From Lachnospiraceae bacterium (GTDB lineage: Bacteria; Bacillota; Clostridia; Lachnospirales; Lachnospiraceae): a stretch of DNA of 64,000 nucleotides. Below the pieces are notes generated by a model that worked only from the letters and a program-made list of their open reading frames with translations, was not told the DNA's origin and made no database searches. The translations under genes were made by a program, and so were the position numbers. The stretch spans positions 1 to 64,000 of the forward strand of contig JAFRSH010000049.1 in the NCBI GenBank assembly GCA_017427685.1, written 5' to 3'. Position 1 is the stretch's first letter, and each line of letters opens with the position of its first letter. Positions 62,710 to 64,000 of the stretch are shown piece after piece.

Positions 62710-63774
62710 ATGATCAGTATTGCTGTACTCGTGAGTGATGAGGATTACGCTGCGGGGCTTGAAAAGTATCTTTCGGCTGATCCGGGAGACGAATTCTCTT
62801 TTGGGGTTTACACCGAGAGAGGGTGTTTTGAGAGGTTTGTGGCTGAGCATGAGCCTGTCGTGACGGTAGTTGAAGAGGGACTCGAGATCCCCGAAAACTG
62901 CGATCGCGCGATCAGACTTGTCAGAAGACAGACCACCGGGGATGCTGACGGGATCGGCATGTACCGAAGCCTTGAAACCGTAGCCAAAGACATCATGAAA
63001 GAGGCAGAGGCTTTTGGGGGACATTTATCCCGGCAGGAAGAATGCGGCGCTTCAACACCGGGAGCCTTGGACCCCGAGATCGGTACGGATCATATCGAAG
63101 AACATACCGAGAGGTTTACGGACGGACCCACCCGGCGCATGAGTGCATCCGGGGCCGGACAAATCACATGTGTCTGCTCTCCCTTCGGGGGGACTTATAC
63201 TTCAACTTTTGCATTTGCACTCGCGTACTATCACAGCAAAGGTTCAAGGACGCTGTTTGTGAGCTTTGATCCGTTCTTCTGGGTGAACTCCGGCTTCGAA
63301 ACGACCACAGCCGGAGGGCTCGGAAAGTTGATCTACCTCCTCGACAGAGGGAGTGAACGCGTGATCGACAGATGCTCACAAAGGATCGGAGGGCTTGACT
63401 GTATCAGCGGAGCGGATCATTGGACCGATATCTGCGACATGAAAAAGGAGCATTCCGAAAAGCTCCTTGATCTTATTGAAAAGGAAGGCTACAAAAACGT
63501 TGTTTTTGACATAAAACTGTTCGGAGCGGCCTGTGTGCCACTCTTTAAATCGGCGGGAAGGATCCTGATGCCGTGTCCGGCGGCCGCTCCCGAAAGAACT
63601 GCTCCGGAATGGATCAGGCAGCTGGGCAGGATCGGAGTTGACAGGGAAAGGGTCACCCGTATCGAAATCCCGTATGACGCCCTGATCGAAAAGGGTTTTG
63701 ATCACGGAACTATCCTTAAAGGCAGACTCGGAAGGTTCATAGAAGAGACCGAAGGGAGGCGCTATGTTAGATAA
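62710..63774 (+). CDS. CpaE-like protein with degenerate P-loop
   Basis: 354 residues. The N-terminal 60 residues look like a receiver-type fold (ISIAVLVSDEDYAAGLEKYL), then a linker, then a ParA/MinD-like domain from about 152. Its nucleotide loop reads SPFGGTYTSTFA (157-168) instead of KGGxGKTT and lacks the catalytic Lys, so ATP hydrolysis is doubtful. FVSFDPFFWVNSG and NVVFDIKLFG match later strands of the fold. CpaE localises Flp/Tad pilus assembly. It overlaps the CpaF gene by 11 nt. Confidence 0.72.
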   Translation: MISIAVLVSDEDYAAGLEKYLSADPGDEFSFGVYTERGCFERFVAEHEPVVTVVEEGLEIPENCDRAIRLVRRQTTGDADGIGMYRSLETVAKDIMKEAEAFGGHLSRQEECGASTPGALDPEIGTDHIEEHTERFTDGPTRRMSASGAGQITCVCSPFGGTYTSTFAFALAYYHSKGSRTLFVSFDPFFWVNSGFETTTAGGLGKLIYLLDRGSERVIDRCSQRIGGLDCISGADHWTDICDMKKEHSEKLLDLIEKEGYKNVVFDIKLFGAACVPLFKSAGRILMPCPAAAPERTAPEWIRQLGRIGVDRERVTRIEIPYDALIEKGFDHGTILKGRLGRFIEETEGRRYVR

Positions 63775-64000
63775 AAAACTCAGAAGCGAGATGGCCTCTC
63801 TTGTGCAGCAGGTTGCCGGAGGAGATCCCGACATGACCGAGGCACGTCTCAAAGAAGTGATCGACGACGTGATAATGGAGCATTCGTCAAGAGAACACAT
63901 GACCCTTGAGGAGAAGCGGGAGGCCGCGGCGGCGCTGTACGCAAGCGTCAGGGGGATGGACGAACTTGAGGAGCTTATTGCGGATCCCGATATCACCGAG
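63764..64000 (+). CDS. CpaF/TadA-like secretion ATPase, partial
   Basis: The first 79 residues of a CpaF-type ATPase, cut by the window end: EEKREAAAALYASVRGMDELEELIADPDITE is the N-terminal all-helix region of the family. GGGAGG precedes the ATG. The rest of the Tad/Flp pilus or type II-like secretion locus is expected beyond the edge. Confidence 0.8.
   Translation, partial: MLDKKLRSEMASLVQQVAGGDPDMTEARLKEVIDDVIMEHSSREHMTLEEKREAAAALYASVRGMDELEELIADPDITE

Noticed and set aside
1..64000. Insertion sequences, prophage or integrase genes
   Set aside because: No transposase, integrase or phage structural gene is recognisable in any frame.

Overview
The window looks like a chromosomal segment of a Gram-positive anaerobe of the Clostridia (Bacillota). 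The evidence is strong AGGAGG-type ribosome binding sites on almost every gene, a single-chain large PurL, a PurF with [4Fe-4S] cysteines, a T-box leader on metG, a yaaR-holB-ricT gene order as in Bacillus, an indolepyruvate:ferredoxin oxidoreductase, and YtrA-type GntR/ABC and NatAB-type transporters. Base composition is moderate (roughly half G+C by eye), with AT-richer islands at 0.3-2.4, 25.3-29.5, 55.6-57.8 and 58.6-59.7 kb. I cannot place it to family; a gut or rumen Lachnospiraceae/Oscillospiraceae-like lineage would fit.

Layout. 0-2.5 kb: an accessory pair (C39-like secreted peptidase, lipoprotein). 2.5-13.5 kb, minus strand: guaB, purL, then the purE-F-M-N-D operon read from a strong promoter at 13.5 kb through a structured leader of about 200 nt. 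13.5-16.8 kb: AbrB-like regulator, ABC exporter and a small membrane protein. 16.8-23.1 kb, minus strand: rsmI, a TrmN6-like methyltransferase, ricT, holB, yaaR, a guanylate-kinase-like gene and an AI-2E-type transporter, a variant of the Bacillus tmk-to-abrB cluster; tRNA-Lys follows. 23.5-29.5 kb: membrane Ser/Thr kinase, a 1111-residue surface protein and a small HTH protein, which I regard as a candidate undescribed module. 29.8-34.7 kb: greA-like, trmB, a sodium:solute symporter, a secreted Big_2 protein and an AlkZ-related gene. 34.9-39.3 kb: iorA-iorB-paaK-ACT operon and a 58-residue DUF4250 gene.

39.4-44.9 kb: two large zinc-ribbon membrane proteins and a sugar-nucleotidyltransferase-like gene. 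45.0-48.2 kb: NatAB-like exporter and an OGG1-type glycosylase. 48.2-50.8 kb: a hybrid histidine kinase divergent from an unknown gene with a structured leader. 50.9-54.2 kb: carB. 54.2-57.8 kb: an autoregulated GntR/ABC/permease island. 57.8-59.7 kb: a TVP38-like protein and a Fic protein lacking the canonical His. 59.7-62.2 kb: T-box, a second large nested hairpin, then metG. 62.7-64.0 kb: start of a Tad/Flp pilus locus with a CpaE-like protein whose P-loop is degraded and a CpaF cut by the window edge.

Two themes recur. Nucleotide supply genes (pur, gua, carB) are concentrated here. Many transcripts carry short perfect hairpins directly upstream of the ribosome binding site, and one core (TACTTCGYTGAAGTG) is reused in the leaders of three unrelated operons.
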